Assembly (NCBI RefSeq): GCF_003369915.1
Contig: NC_046674.1
Span: 25,299,657 to 25,363,656, forward strand
Reading direction: 5' to 3'
Length of the DNA stretch: 64,000 nt
Source: Drosophila miranda
Taxonomy: Eukaryota > Arthropoda > Insecta > Diptera > Drosophilidae
In this document: piece after piece, positions 22,424 to 32,273 of the stretch
Layout: every line of letters begins with the position of its first letter
Numbering within the stretch: the stretch's first letter is position 1
Position numbers and translations under genes: made by a program
The notes under the pieces: model-generated
The model's database searches: none
What the model was told of the DNA's origin: nothing
Seen by the model: the letters and a program-made list of their open reading frames with translations, nothing else

Positions 22424-24308
22424 ATGCTGCCCAAACTAAAAATTTCTGCCTTCCTACTCAAGGTAAGAGGTTCGAAAACTTAAGAGATGCCTGATTGTTA
22501 AACTTGTGCGTGTGTTGCAGCGGCTGGAACGCGTCAAGCAACAGAGCAGTGGTTGTTTATACGGAGTATTCTATGGTGACGGCACACTACTTCTGCTTAG
22601 CTTCAACCTCTCAAATGTTGGGCAGCTAAACTATGAGCAAATCCAGCACAGATTCCCAGCCGAACTGGATCTCTGCGGGTTGGTGAAGTTCGGCGACTGC
22701 ACGGATGCCGAAGCGCATCTGAATGAGGTCATCAAATCGGTGGACATAACAGACAATCCCATATTGCTAAAATGCGAGCTGGGCACCTTGGTGGGCATGC
22801 GTGCCTCCTTCTTTGTGCACGGCAAGTTGGAGGAGGTCCCCTACGATGTCATGGACAGTGAACAGCTCTACAATGACTTTTGCTTTACGCGTTTGCAATG
22901 TGGTTTTTACTTGCAAACAGCTGCCACGCCTGAGTGTGTGGCAAAGGAGATGCATGTATTGCGAAAGCGTGTAGCTGACGGCAACCTGGTGTTCAAGGTG
23001 CCACACACAAACATTTACATCCACAGCTGCGGACCCATGGACAATAAACTTAGAGGTGAATCCCGAATAAACGATCTTGTTCAAGCCATTCCCATCCCCA
23101 GTGGCAAGGAGAATGTGGTCGCCGATAAAAAAAAGTCCAAGACAGCGGCTCAGACCCAGCTGGCCAAACACTTTGGGGCCACTGGATGTGAATACGACCT
23201 AATCAACATTGACGTGATGCGTATTCGAACTCGTGACCTCCTAGCTCGAGACTCTCCGCCACATCCTGCTCTTAGTATTGCCGTTACCACAGAAGAGCAG
23301 ACCAGAGCTCAGATCCCACTGGAGATAGAGGCCATGGCTATGCTCTGCAAGAACACCAAGCTGCAACGACTGTACGATGTGCTCATCGAGAGCATTTGCC
23401 GCGCTCTCAGACTGTTCGAGCAAAGCCTGAACGAACATTTGGCAGAGTCGGAGGGTGGAAGTCTTGCGGTTCCTCGTAGCCATCACTTCTATCCGCAGGG
23501 TTTTGGACACTTTTTGAGCTGCGCCTATCTGGAGGGGCTGGGCGACGATGAGCCGATCATGCAGGAGAGACGCAAGCGACTCCATCGTCAGTTTTCTTTG
23601 CCTGTTACACGTCCGTACTTCAGAAGAGCAAACCAGTGCCACTTTCAGGGTGAGGTCGATGATGCTCCATGGACTCCACTCCTAAACACCCATGTGGGTG
23701 TCAGGCCCAGTGCTGTCACCGATGGAAAGGAGTACCTAGTCAACGGCAACTATCATTACTATCACTATCTGCAACAGCAGGTGCAGGATAAGGGCTGGGG
23801 CTGTGCCTATCGATCTCTGCAGACCATCTGCTCGTGGTTCGTGCTACAGGGCTATACGAATGCACCCATTCCAACTCATTTGGAGGTACAGAAGTACCTG
23901 CACAAAATAAACGACAAGCCGTCTTCCTTCGTAGGTTCCTCCCAGTGGATTGGCTCAACAGAGATCAGCATGTGCCTGCAGGGATTTCTTAAAGTGGACT
24001 CCAAAATTCTGCATGTATCCTCTGGAGCGGAACTCCCCACAATCGCATCCGAACTGGCCATGCACTTCCAGACCCAAGGCACACCGGTAATGATTGGCGG
24101 CGGTGTCCTTGCCCACACCATCATTGGAGTCGACTATTGCGTACAATCAGGCGAAGTGAAGTTCCTAATTCTCGATCCCCACTACACGGGAGCCGATGAA
24201 CTGGCAACTATCCAAATCAAGGGCTGGTGCGGCTGGAAGAGCATGGACTTTTGGAGTAAAGGCAGCTACTACAACCTCTGCATGCCCCAGAGACCGATTT
24301 TGTACTGA
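22424..24308 (+). CDS. UfSP2: UFM1-specific cysteine protease 2 (CG16979)
   Basis: UfSP2 matures UFM1 and removes it from substrates, chiefly at the ER. Two exons, 22424-22462 and 22521-24308, give 608 aa; the start MLPKLKISAFLLK is followed after a 58-bp intron by RLERVKQQSSGC. The N-terminal 400 residues form the substrate-recruiting region. The C-terminal peptidase C78 domain has DKGWGCAYRSLQTICSWF (catalytic Cys about 441), FVGSSQWIGSTEI, GTPVMIGGGVLAHTIIGVDY and LILDPHYTG (Asp about 565, His about 567). It ends with GWCGWKSMDFW and YYNLCMPQRP, as in the human enzyme. All catalytic residues are present. It is convergent with Tfb2. Confidence 0.95.
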
Positions 24309-24568
24309 GCTCCAGGGATCGAAGCTTTTATATTTGCATTTAAGGATGATTTTACGTCAAAAATTTATGTGGTTTCATGTGTTGTTTTAATTTTAATATG
24401 AGTGTGTGTACAACAGCCGCCGCTGCGTTCTTCTCTTATACATGTAAACCATTGTACGTACATATATCGTATCTTAGATCGGTATCGCTTTTATCTCTCC
24501 CTCTTATTGAATTATATTAAACCCCGTACCCTAGAAATTATGTTACTGAAAACTGGTACTGCGAGCGG

Positions 24569-26125
24569 CTAACCGCCACCCTTCGAATACTTCTTCCAAT
24601 AGCGCTTGACATCGTCGTGACCATGCTTCTGCACCACCATGGTGCGAGTGCGCTCATTTTGCCAAACCAAGACATGGATCGACTGCGCATAGTCGCGCAG
24701 AGTGACGAAATCGTTTTGGGAGAGAAACTGATTGTAGACCACTCCCTCCGTGTATGTGAACCGGTTGCGCTCCATCTCCCAGAGCTTGATTTGATCCACA
24801 ACGGTGGGCGGCAGGCAGGACTTTGATTGGATGGCCGTCTCCACTAGCTTCATGTTGGGGTGGGCGTACTGCTGCAGATAGGAGACAATCTGTTCTGCGG
24901 TGATGCCGCCGCGTAATGCCTGACGCACAGAGTCGCGGGTGAGCACGCCCACGACCAAGTTGGGAAAGCGATAGAGCAACTCGGTAAACAGGCCCAGGAC
25001 CGCCACTTGCAGAGGAGAATCCGTGTAGGCATAGATGCGATAGTTTGTCTCTACCACAATATAGCCACTGTCCTGCATGGCCTCCTCGTCTGACACTGTC
25101 ATTGTGGTAGCCGCTTCCTTGCTGGTCACGTTTAGGGCAAGACGTGTGGGATAAAACCGGCCCTCCTTGCGTTTCCGCTGGAAAACCAAACCAAACTCGC
25201 GCAAATGCTGCAGGAAGGACAACATCTGGCTGTTCATGCCCTCTGAGCTGTAGTCTCGACCGAGGGTGGAGAAACTGAGCTGGAACAGCATGGAAAGACA
25301 CTCCGGAAGAGATACTCCCCGCTCTTCGCATGTATCCAAATACTGGAGCATGAAATGCCAGACCTGTGCACGTGTGTCCAGCAGCAGGAACTGAAACCCT
25401 TGGCGGGTGATTGTAATTCCGTCTCGTTCGTCGCGCTTCATGAGATTTGCATGGAGTAGAATCCTCACAGCATCCGGACTGATCGCTTCTGCATCGGTGC
25501 CATTACGGTTTCCCGTTCCCACCATGTAATGAAGCACACAGCGCCAGCGGGACATGGCATAGGAGTCCAAGAAGGCTATGTCACGTGGCTTCGAGTCTTT
25601 CTCCAGTGTATTGGTCATCGGCCACGGCTTGCCGCCGCCCAAAAGAACCTGGCGAACGCTTCTCTTGAATGTGGGTGACAGCTCCCATGCAGACAGGCCG
25701 CCTGGTATGGCCGTCACACGCCAAACATTTAGATCCGAGAGGCAGCTGGTGGCCTCGGTTTGCTCCCTGCAAGTGAATTGAATTACTAAAGCGTCGATTG
25801 GCAGGCTTATCGCCGCGGCTTCTCCAACTCACTTGGCAAATCGCTGGGCCCCCCAGGAGGTGACCACAGCCTGTGGCACCGGCTGATCCACGAATAAAAT
25901 TCGTATAATGAACTGTCTGGCTAGTTCGGGCAGCTCCCGGAACACGGCTAGGCAAATCGGAGGATAATTGTATAGTTTCTCCAGCGTCTCGGCAGTCTGG
26001 CGAGTGCGAAGATACTCCTGGAAGTCCTTGCACTCCAGATTCGCCGGCCCCTGCACAAGGGGCGCAACACTATTGCTGCTGCCGGCACTGGCATATCTCC
26101 CAGATTTTGTGTCGGCCATGGCCAT
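24569..26125 (-). CDS. Tfb2: TFIIH subunit 4 (p52/Tfb2)
   Basis: This is the core TFIIH component that anchors and stimulates the XPB helicase in transcription and nucleotide-excision repair. Exons 26125-25833 and 25766-24569 give 496 aa (human p52 is 462). Conserved blocks are EKLYNYPPICLAVFRELPELA, FVDQPVPQAVV, GFQFLLLDTRAQVWHFMLQY, FQLSFSTLGRDYSSEGM, FLQHLREFGLVFQRKRK, FYPTRLAL, YIVVETNYRIYAYTDS and LYRFPNLVVGVLTRDSV. The C-terminal XPB/p8-binding part holds LWEMERNRFTYTEGVVYNQFLS. I chose MAMADTKSG (26125) as the start. The longer in-frame ATG at 26230 lies inside a DRE of the shared promoter, and its extra 35 residues have no family match; MADTKSG at 26119 is an equal alternative. Divergent from Utp14. 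Confidence 0.93.
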
Positions 26126-26309
26126 ACAAATTAATTCATAATCGCATCGATAGCCCGGTTTCTCCGAAACGATAATTTCTCCGAAACGATAGTGTTTCCG
26201 TAGCGATAGCTTGGTTGTGTGGACATTCATCGATAGTAAGTCAGCTGTTGATTTAAATACCTCGTGGTACTATAATTTTTTTGTGCGTTAATTTAGTTTA
26301 GCTAAAAAT
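26126..26309. promoter_or_regulatory. bidirectional promoter Tfb2/Utp14, DRE sites and tandem 16-mer
   Basis: Only 184 bp separate the two start codons. CATCGATAG occurs at 26145-26153 and again at 26228-26236. Between them the 16-mer TTTCTCCGAAACGATA occurs twice in direct order with a one-base spacer (26159-26174, 26176-26191). A degenerate third version (TTTCCGTAGCGATAG) follows at about 26195-26209. Every unit ends in a CGATA core, the word recognised by DREF/BEAF-32. Confidence 0.6.
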
Positions 26310-28659
26310 ATGAGTGACGATGAGGAGACCTACAATCCAAAGGCTCACAAGAAGCTTCTTACGGCCATTGGCAGCTTGGGAAGTGTCCAGCACATACAGA
26401 AATCCACACGAGACGAGCGCCAGACGCGTCAGGATGAGTTTCAGCTGGTGAAAAGCGTGAGAGCAGCGGCGTCGGAGCACAAACCCAGGGCCGTTGGGCT
26501 GAATGATCTGGTGCAGATACTGCGTACCTCCTCCAAGCACGCTCAAACGGGCAAGAAGCTCAAGAATATTCAGAGCACCAAGAAAGTGTTGGAGAAGCCG
26601 CTGGAAAAGCCAGCAGCGGATCGCATTAGGCGCACCATTGGCTATGAGGGAGTCACTAAGAAGCTCGGTCGATGGGATGCTGTGGTGGCCCAACAGCGCT
26701 CGGCAGAGACCCAGGTAACATGCGATCTATGATGAAATGGCCAAGACATAAAACGAACAATTTCAGATCTTTCCGATACCCTCGGAAACAATTTATGTCA
26801 ACACAGCGGCCCATGCCAAGCCACTGAAGACGAGCATTCAGTCTGATTTGGCTAAGGAGCTGGAAGCCAGCAAGCAGAAACTCCACGAGCTTCGCAAAGC
26901 ACAAATTGGGGACACTTCGGATGAGAAGGTCTTGGCCCAACAGGAGCGAGATCTTCTACAGAAGAAGCTCACTCGCGACGAGCTTTTTGCCCGTCGCAAG
27001 GAATTGGCCTATCTGAAGATGCGCGAGTCCCAGAAGTCAGCGAAGGCGCGCATGCAGAACAAAATCAAGTCCAAGAAATTTCACAAACTGCAAAAGCGTC
27101 AAAAGATGCTCGAGCAGATGAAGGAGTTCGAGCTCCTGCAAAAGACCAATCCGGAAGCGGCGCTGGAAAAGCTGAATGCCATAGAAAAGATTCGCGTCCA
27201 GGAGCGTGCCAGCTTGAGGCACAAGAACACCGGCACATGGGCCAAGAACTTGCAAGTGCGAGCTAAATACGACAAGGATGTGCGTAAGGATCTCGCCGAG
27301 CAGCTGGCCGTCAGTCGACAGCTGACGCAGAAACAACAAGAATCGGATAGCGAAACCGAACTGAATATTAAGCCAGCTGCTCACGAAGAGGAGGAGAAAG
27401 ATTATGATCCCTTTAACCCGTGGACAAAGCAAAAAGTGGCCGGAAAAGCTCCTACACAAAAGGCAGCTAGTGAGGATCCCAATTGGCGCAAATATTGGAC
27501 AGAGCGCAATCAGAATACGAAGTTGTTGGAGGAACATCGTAATGATTTAGAAGATGTGAAGCCTGCGGAGGACTCTGACGTAGAAGAGGAATTAAAATCG
27601 GAACCCAAACAGAAACCATCGAAGAAAAAGGTCAAAAAGCCAAAAGTTTCTTTTCAGAACGGTTGGGAAGTAGAGGAAGTCGATCCTGAGACCAATGTAA
27701 GAGGCGAGAGCAAAATTGACGATATATTTGAAGCACACGAAGAGAAAATGAGGGCAAAGCTGACCAAAAGACTAGCGAGTCTGCAGCAGCGAACTGATCG
27801 ACTTAAAGCAGCTCCTGCCAAAAGCAAGAAGGTGAAAAAGAAGAAGGATAGCTTGAAAAACCTCAAGGATTTGGCCATTAAAAAGACAAAACAACGTGTT
27901 GAAATTGATGAGCCTTTAAACAATGATGATGAGCCTCAGCAACAAGTGGACGCCGCCATTCTGGAGAGTGCTCCGGAAGCTAAAGTGGATTCAGCTGTGG
28001 ACACCATTGACCTCGCTAATGTAGCAACTTTAGTGTGGACGCAGAAGAAGCGTAGTTCAGGTGCAATCAATGATGCATTAGTGAACGACGATGAGGCTGA
28101 ATACGATGAGGAAGATGCTGCGGCGGAGCATCAGTTGACCATTAGTCAGGCCTTCGAAGACGATGACATTATAGCCGACTTCAATAGGGACAAGACCAAG
28201 GACTCTGAACTAAAAAACACCGAGCTCCAGCTGGCTATGCCAGGATGGGGCTCCTGGGCTGGTGCTGGGATATCTCACGAGTTCATGGAAAGACGCAATA
28301 AACGACTCTTGCTCAAACTGGCTGCTCCAGAAAAGCGGCGCGATGACAACAAGGACAATCTCTTCATTAACGAGACAAGTACCAAGCAGGCACGGCAGCA
28401 CATGGTGTCCAGCGTACCATTCCCCTTCAGATCTCTGGCCGACTACGAGGCCAGCATTCGGGCGCCCATTGGCAGGAACTTTGTTCCAGAGACGGCCTTC
28501 CGAATGCTGACACGTCCTGCAGTCATCACACGTAAGGGCCAGGTGATTGAGCCAATGGATGAGAGTGAACTGGTGAAGCCTGATAGGCGTCTTAGGCATA
28601 TTGTTGATAAGAGAATAAAGCGGCTCCCGAAGGTGCCACCCAAGGCCCAGAAAGCTTAG
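26310..28659 (+). CDS. Utp14: UTP14-like small-subunit processome protein
   Basis: This nucleolar factor of the U3 snoRNP/SSU processome is needed for 18S rRNA processing and works with the helicase Dhr1/DHX37 in yeast and human. Exons 26310-26714 and 26767-28659 give 765 aa. The N-terminus MSDDEETYNPKAHKKLLTAI is family-typical. The middle is highly charged with lysine-rich coiled-coil segments (KIKSKKFHKLQKRQKML) and acidic patches (EEEEKDYDPFNPW). The C-terminal signature MPGWGSWAGAG (about residue 626) is followed by VPFPFRSLADYEASIRAPIGRNFVPE. A polyadenylation signal AATAAA lies at 28672-28677, only 13 nt after the stop. Transcribed from the promoter shared with Tfb2. Confidence 0.93.
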
Positions 28660-28679
28660 AATTCAATTTAAAATAAATA

Positions 28680-28844
28680 GAAGCCGTAATAATAAATATT
28701 ATGCTATCGACTGTAGCAATAAAGATATCGCATGCGAAGCGAACTATCGATGTTATGAATTGCGGACTGTGTTTTTTCCCATCTCTAGAAGCAAGCACAT
28801 TTCCCAAATTTTTAGTTTTCTGTTTGTTCGATTTTGATAGTGAA
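28680..28844 (+). promoter_or_regulatory. AIMP2 promoter region
   Basis: GCTATCGACT (about 28704), ATATCGCATGCG (28726) and ACTATCGATG (28743) lie in the 165 bp between the end of Utp14 and the AIMP2 start codon. This again is CGATA-rich and TATA-less. AIMP2 must initiate within or close to the Utp14 3' end. Confidence 0.45.
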
Positions 28845-30314
28845 ATGTACGAATTGAAAACATTATTGCCGCAATTCGATATTAAGCTGCCCACCTGCAT
28901 GTACGACCTCAAGAACGTTAGCCTGTCGGCTGACCCTGCTACTTCCACATCATCAGGCGGCTGCGTAAGTCAATTGCCAATCAAAATTTGGCAAGAACAC
29001 TTTCAAAGATTTATATTCAAATGGTTTACGAAAGAAAGTCAACAACGCCATCCCTTCCATTTCCCAATGTGTTTATCAGAAGGGTCAACTCAGGCTTTTC
29101 CAGAGCGCATCGGAGTTCAGCAGCAGCATCAATTCAAGAAATTCAGTCACATGTGTTCTTGATTTGGACATTTTAGGCCGACAAATACAACATCTGCTAA
29201 AGGTTAAAACAACAACTACAACTAATAAATCCGATATTCTATTTATAATGACTACCAACTAACCGAAAACAAAAAAAACCAATGAATGTGGTGCCACTGC
29301 GTTTTGTGTTGCTTGCTGTTTTCTTGTGGTCCACATGCTGTCATTAGCTTGACAAAGTGTCTGGTCTCAACGTCGACCTCGACTCCCAAATAATGATGTT
29401 ATCTATCTTCTGTGTCTCCGTTGCAGCAGGACGATACGGCATCGATAGCAATGCGCCAAGAGAAAGTTCTCCAGCAACTCGAAGCGCTCAAGGCGCAGTT
29501 GGGAAAAATTCGAGCTGATCTAGGCGTTTGCGGCAAGACGGTGCAGCACACAACCGCCTACCAGAACGGTGGACTAAAAGAGGTTGGTGGCAGCTTAAGA
29601 TTGGCCAGAATAAAACCGAATACACCCAACATAAATACCCCACGCAGGTGCCACTCAAAGACATTGTAATCAATGGTCATCCCAACTTCATACCCTACGC
29701 ACTGTTGGCATTGAAGAATGCTTGGAGGGATCTGTACACGGTGAATGTGAAGACCTTCACACATTCGACCATGGCGGACATTGGACCGGCAGCTCGTGAA
29801 TTTGAGGCAAAGCTGGCCAAGATTCCAGTGAATAATGCTCTGCCCAATATCAATGTAACTCTCATTTGGAAAAACTGTAAGCGAATTGATCATGGACACG
29901 CACTGACTATACTTATCTTGGGGGTGTCTTTCGACAGGCGAGCACACGGAGATGATCAGCTCACCCACCATGTATGTGCCCATTTATGGCGAAGTGAATG
30001 TAATTCGGTATTTGGGCCGTGTGGGACCCGTCGAATATCGCTACGAGGGCTCTCCGCTCTGCAATGAGATCGATCTCGTCCTCGACATTTGCTATCAGCT
30101 CTTGCGCTGCAGCACCCACAAAGCTCAAGTAGCCATGGTGAGGCTACTGGACAAGCGTCTGCAGCAGCAGCAATATTTCGGTGGCTCCCAGATGTCTGTA
30201 GCTGATATCGGTGTCTATAGCTCGCTGATACGTATTCCAGCCATTACCGACAAGGATCTGACGCCGGCGCTTCTGGCATGGCGGAAACGGGCTAAGCTGG
30301 TCACACAAATATAA
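28845..30314 (+). CDS. AIMP2: tRNA multisynthetase complex scaffold AIMP2 (p38)
   Basis: AIMP2 holds lysyl-tRNA synthetase and other enzymes in the metazoan multi-aminoacyl-tRNA-synthetase complex. Exons 28845-28964, 29427-29582, 29648-29876, 29938-30314; 293 aa. Family blocks are KLPTCMYDLKNV (LysRS-binding N-terminal peptide, compare ELPTCMYRLPNV in human); a leucine-rich coiled coil RQEKVLQQLEALKAQLGKI; LKDIVINGHP; the NVTLIWKN strand; and a C-terminal GST-C-like fold ending with GGSQMSVADIGVYS. The acceptor of exon 2 reads CAGCAG, a NAGNAG tandem that could add or drop one Gln. The polyadenylation signal AATAAA is at 30335-30340. Longer upstream ATGs in the same frame have no homology and sit in the promoter. 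Confidence 0.93.
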
Positions 30315-30340
30315 ATTATCAAATCGACAAAGCGAATAAA

Positions 30341-31297
30341 CAACCATTCTCGGGGCTCTCAAACACGATCTAATTTTCTTTTTAGATATTTTATTTGGCT
30401 TATTTATCTTTGTTGCAATTCGGTTTTTGTTTACACAATGTGGTTTTCGTTTATATTTTGCTCTTGTTGCCGCTCTTGTTAAATATGTAATTTACTTTTT
30501 GCAAATTTTCCACTTACAAATGGCTTAACTTCTACATTGCATTTTTGCTTGCTTTTATGAAATCCTTTGATTGTTCAATATATGTTGCCTTCTATGTGTA
30601 CATGTATGTATATTTGTGATTTAGCTTGACGCTCTCTGTATTGAATGTAGGATGTTCGTCTCCACGACCACGACAGTTGTTGCAGTTTGCTCATGAAAAT
30701 GAAGGTAGTATTTCACAAAATACGTACATACTTGTATGTGCATCAAATCGCATAAATATTAATTCATACCAGGCGCACGTATGCATATCTGTATATGTAG
30801 TACACAGTATAGTTTCTTGTTTAATCATAATCAGTTTTTGGCTGAGTTATGTAAATGTTCTGTTTGCTGTGGTTTTGTTAACACATTTATAGAAAAAAAA
30901 AAATGGAAAGGCCTCTGAACTCTATTAATGGCGGGAAATTGAGTTGGCCCGTTAGACTAATAGCTTATACAAATCTTAGGTTTAGTATGTCATTGATCAG
31001 ACCGATATCCTTCCGAATTGAGTAGCAAAAATTATTGTGGGGCCATTATTCTTGTCTGCCGAACCCTCCAAAAAATATAAAATCCAGGCGAATCCAAGTT
31101 ATTCCGTTTAAACTATGTAATGTAAATCATTTTTTTTCATTTTCTGCTTGATTTCTACTTTTTTTTTGTTAGTTTTTAAACTTCTATAATTAGCGTTAAT
31201 CATAGTAATAATGTTGGAGAAATGAAGAGGCTGTGGCTCGTCGCCTAGGGCAGGAGTGGGAGGAAGAAATGATGCGATCTATCGGTGCATGGCTGCA
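30341..31297. other. intergenic, convergent 3' ends of AIMP2 and CG7656
   Basis: AT-rich non-coding DNA. A frame at 30626-30892 (+, 88 codons) has no recognisable motif. The final part (about 31100-31297) is presumably the CG7656 3' UTR on the minus strand. I see no RNA gene or repeat family here. Confidence 0.45.
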
Positions 31298-32273
31298 TTA
31301 TGTGGTCTCGCCCTTGCCGCTGTCATCGGCAGACTCTGCATCATCTGCGACTGCCAGTCCATTGTTCTTGCTCTTAGCGTTCCCATTATTTTTGCTAATC
31401 GATGCCGATGCACTGTCATCATCCTCGCCCTCGCCCTCGCCCTCATCTTCGTCCTCGTCCTCATCGAAATCATCATCATCTGTGGGTAAATCATCCTCGG
31501 TCTCTAAATCAAAGTCATCATCATAGAAGTTTGCATCCAAGGCAGAATCTGCTGTGGGCTTCCGTGCTGGCTGGAGGCAATACTCCTCAAGGGTCATCGG
31601 CACAACAATGCCCTCTCGCTTGGCCTCAGCATTGGCGGCCAAGGCCTGTTTGCGTATGATGTTTGGATAATCATGGTCCTTGCCCTGTAAATAATTGAAT
31701 ATTATCGATTCAGTGTGCGAATCGTGCTTTACTAACCTGCGAGTCCCGCCATCGGCGGTACATAACCGATGCATCCACATTGGCCGGTGAGAATGTGTTG
31801 GGCTCGTTGAGAAGTGATATTACCGACAGGAGAATGGTCCTTACATTCTGTGTGGGATTCCAGCGCTCGCATGGCAGCTCACCGCTCTGCGGATCATCAA
31901 CCGGCGGATGCAGTATAGATATGCATAGATCGCCATTCTCGTAGACATTTGGATGCCACACTTTGGTGAGAAAGCGTATTGTTGGTGGCGAGTATGGATA
32001 GTCGTGTGGAAACTTCATGTGGGCCTTAAAATAGCCGCCCTGGTAGAGTGTATCCGGTGGTCCGAATATGGCGACCTCCCATTCAAATAGATTATCGTCG
32101 TTGATTAGCTTTACGCGAAATCCTTCGACCGGCTCCTCCTGCAATGACTTGTACTCCATGGCCAAGGCGCGCACCGCCGAGCTGCTGGGCGTCGTTGTTT
32201 TGGAGGAGGAGGACCCAGAGCCGGCCATCATCGTCGACGAGGCATGTTGCGATGTGGAGGCAGCGGTGGTCAT
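31298..32273 (-). CDS. CG7656: Cdc34/UBE2R-type ubiquitin-conjugating enzyme E2 (CG7656)
   Basis: Exons 32273-31737 and 31684-31298 with a 52-bp intron give 307 aa. After a Ser/Thr-rich leader (about 33 residues) comes a complete UBC fold with GPPDTLYQGGYF, FPHDYPYSPP and HPNVYENGDLCISILHP (catalytic Cys 117). The acidic loop HPPVDDPQSGELPCERW is diagnostic of the Cdc34/UBE2R and UBE2G classes that build K48 chains. A long acidic tail (EDEDEDEGEGEGEDDD) resembles the Cdc34 C-terminus that docks on cullin-RBX. The start is the ATG at 32273; the frame continues upstream only to a TTG. It sits divergently with RhoGAP71E across 2.5 kb. Confidence 0.92.

Noticed and set aside
22424-24308. first reading as an Atg4-type protease
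   Set aside because: The GWGCAYRS...DPH arrangement is shared by the related folds, but FVGSSQWIGSTE, MIGGGVLAHTI and the C-terminal NLCMPQRP match UFM1 protease UfSP2.
24654-25331. 225-codon minus-strand frame in Tfb2
   Set aside because: It is a shifted frame of the Tfb2 exon; the frame with p52 motifs is the real one.
26126-26230. longer Tfb2 start at 26230
   Set aside because: The ATG lies within a CATCGATAG promoter site and the extra 35 residues have no counterpart in the p52 family.
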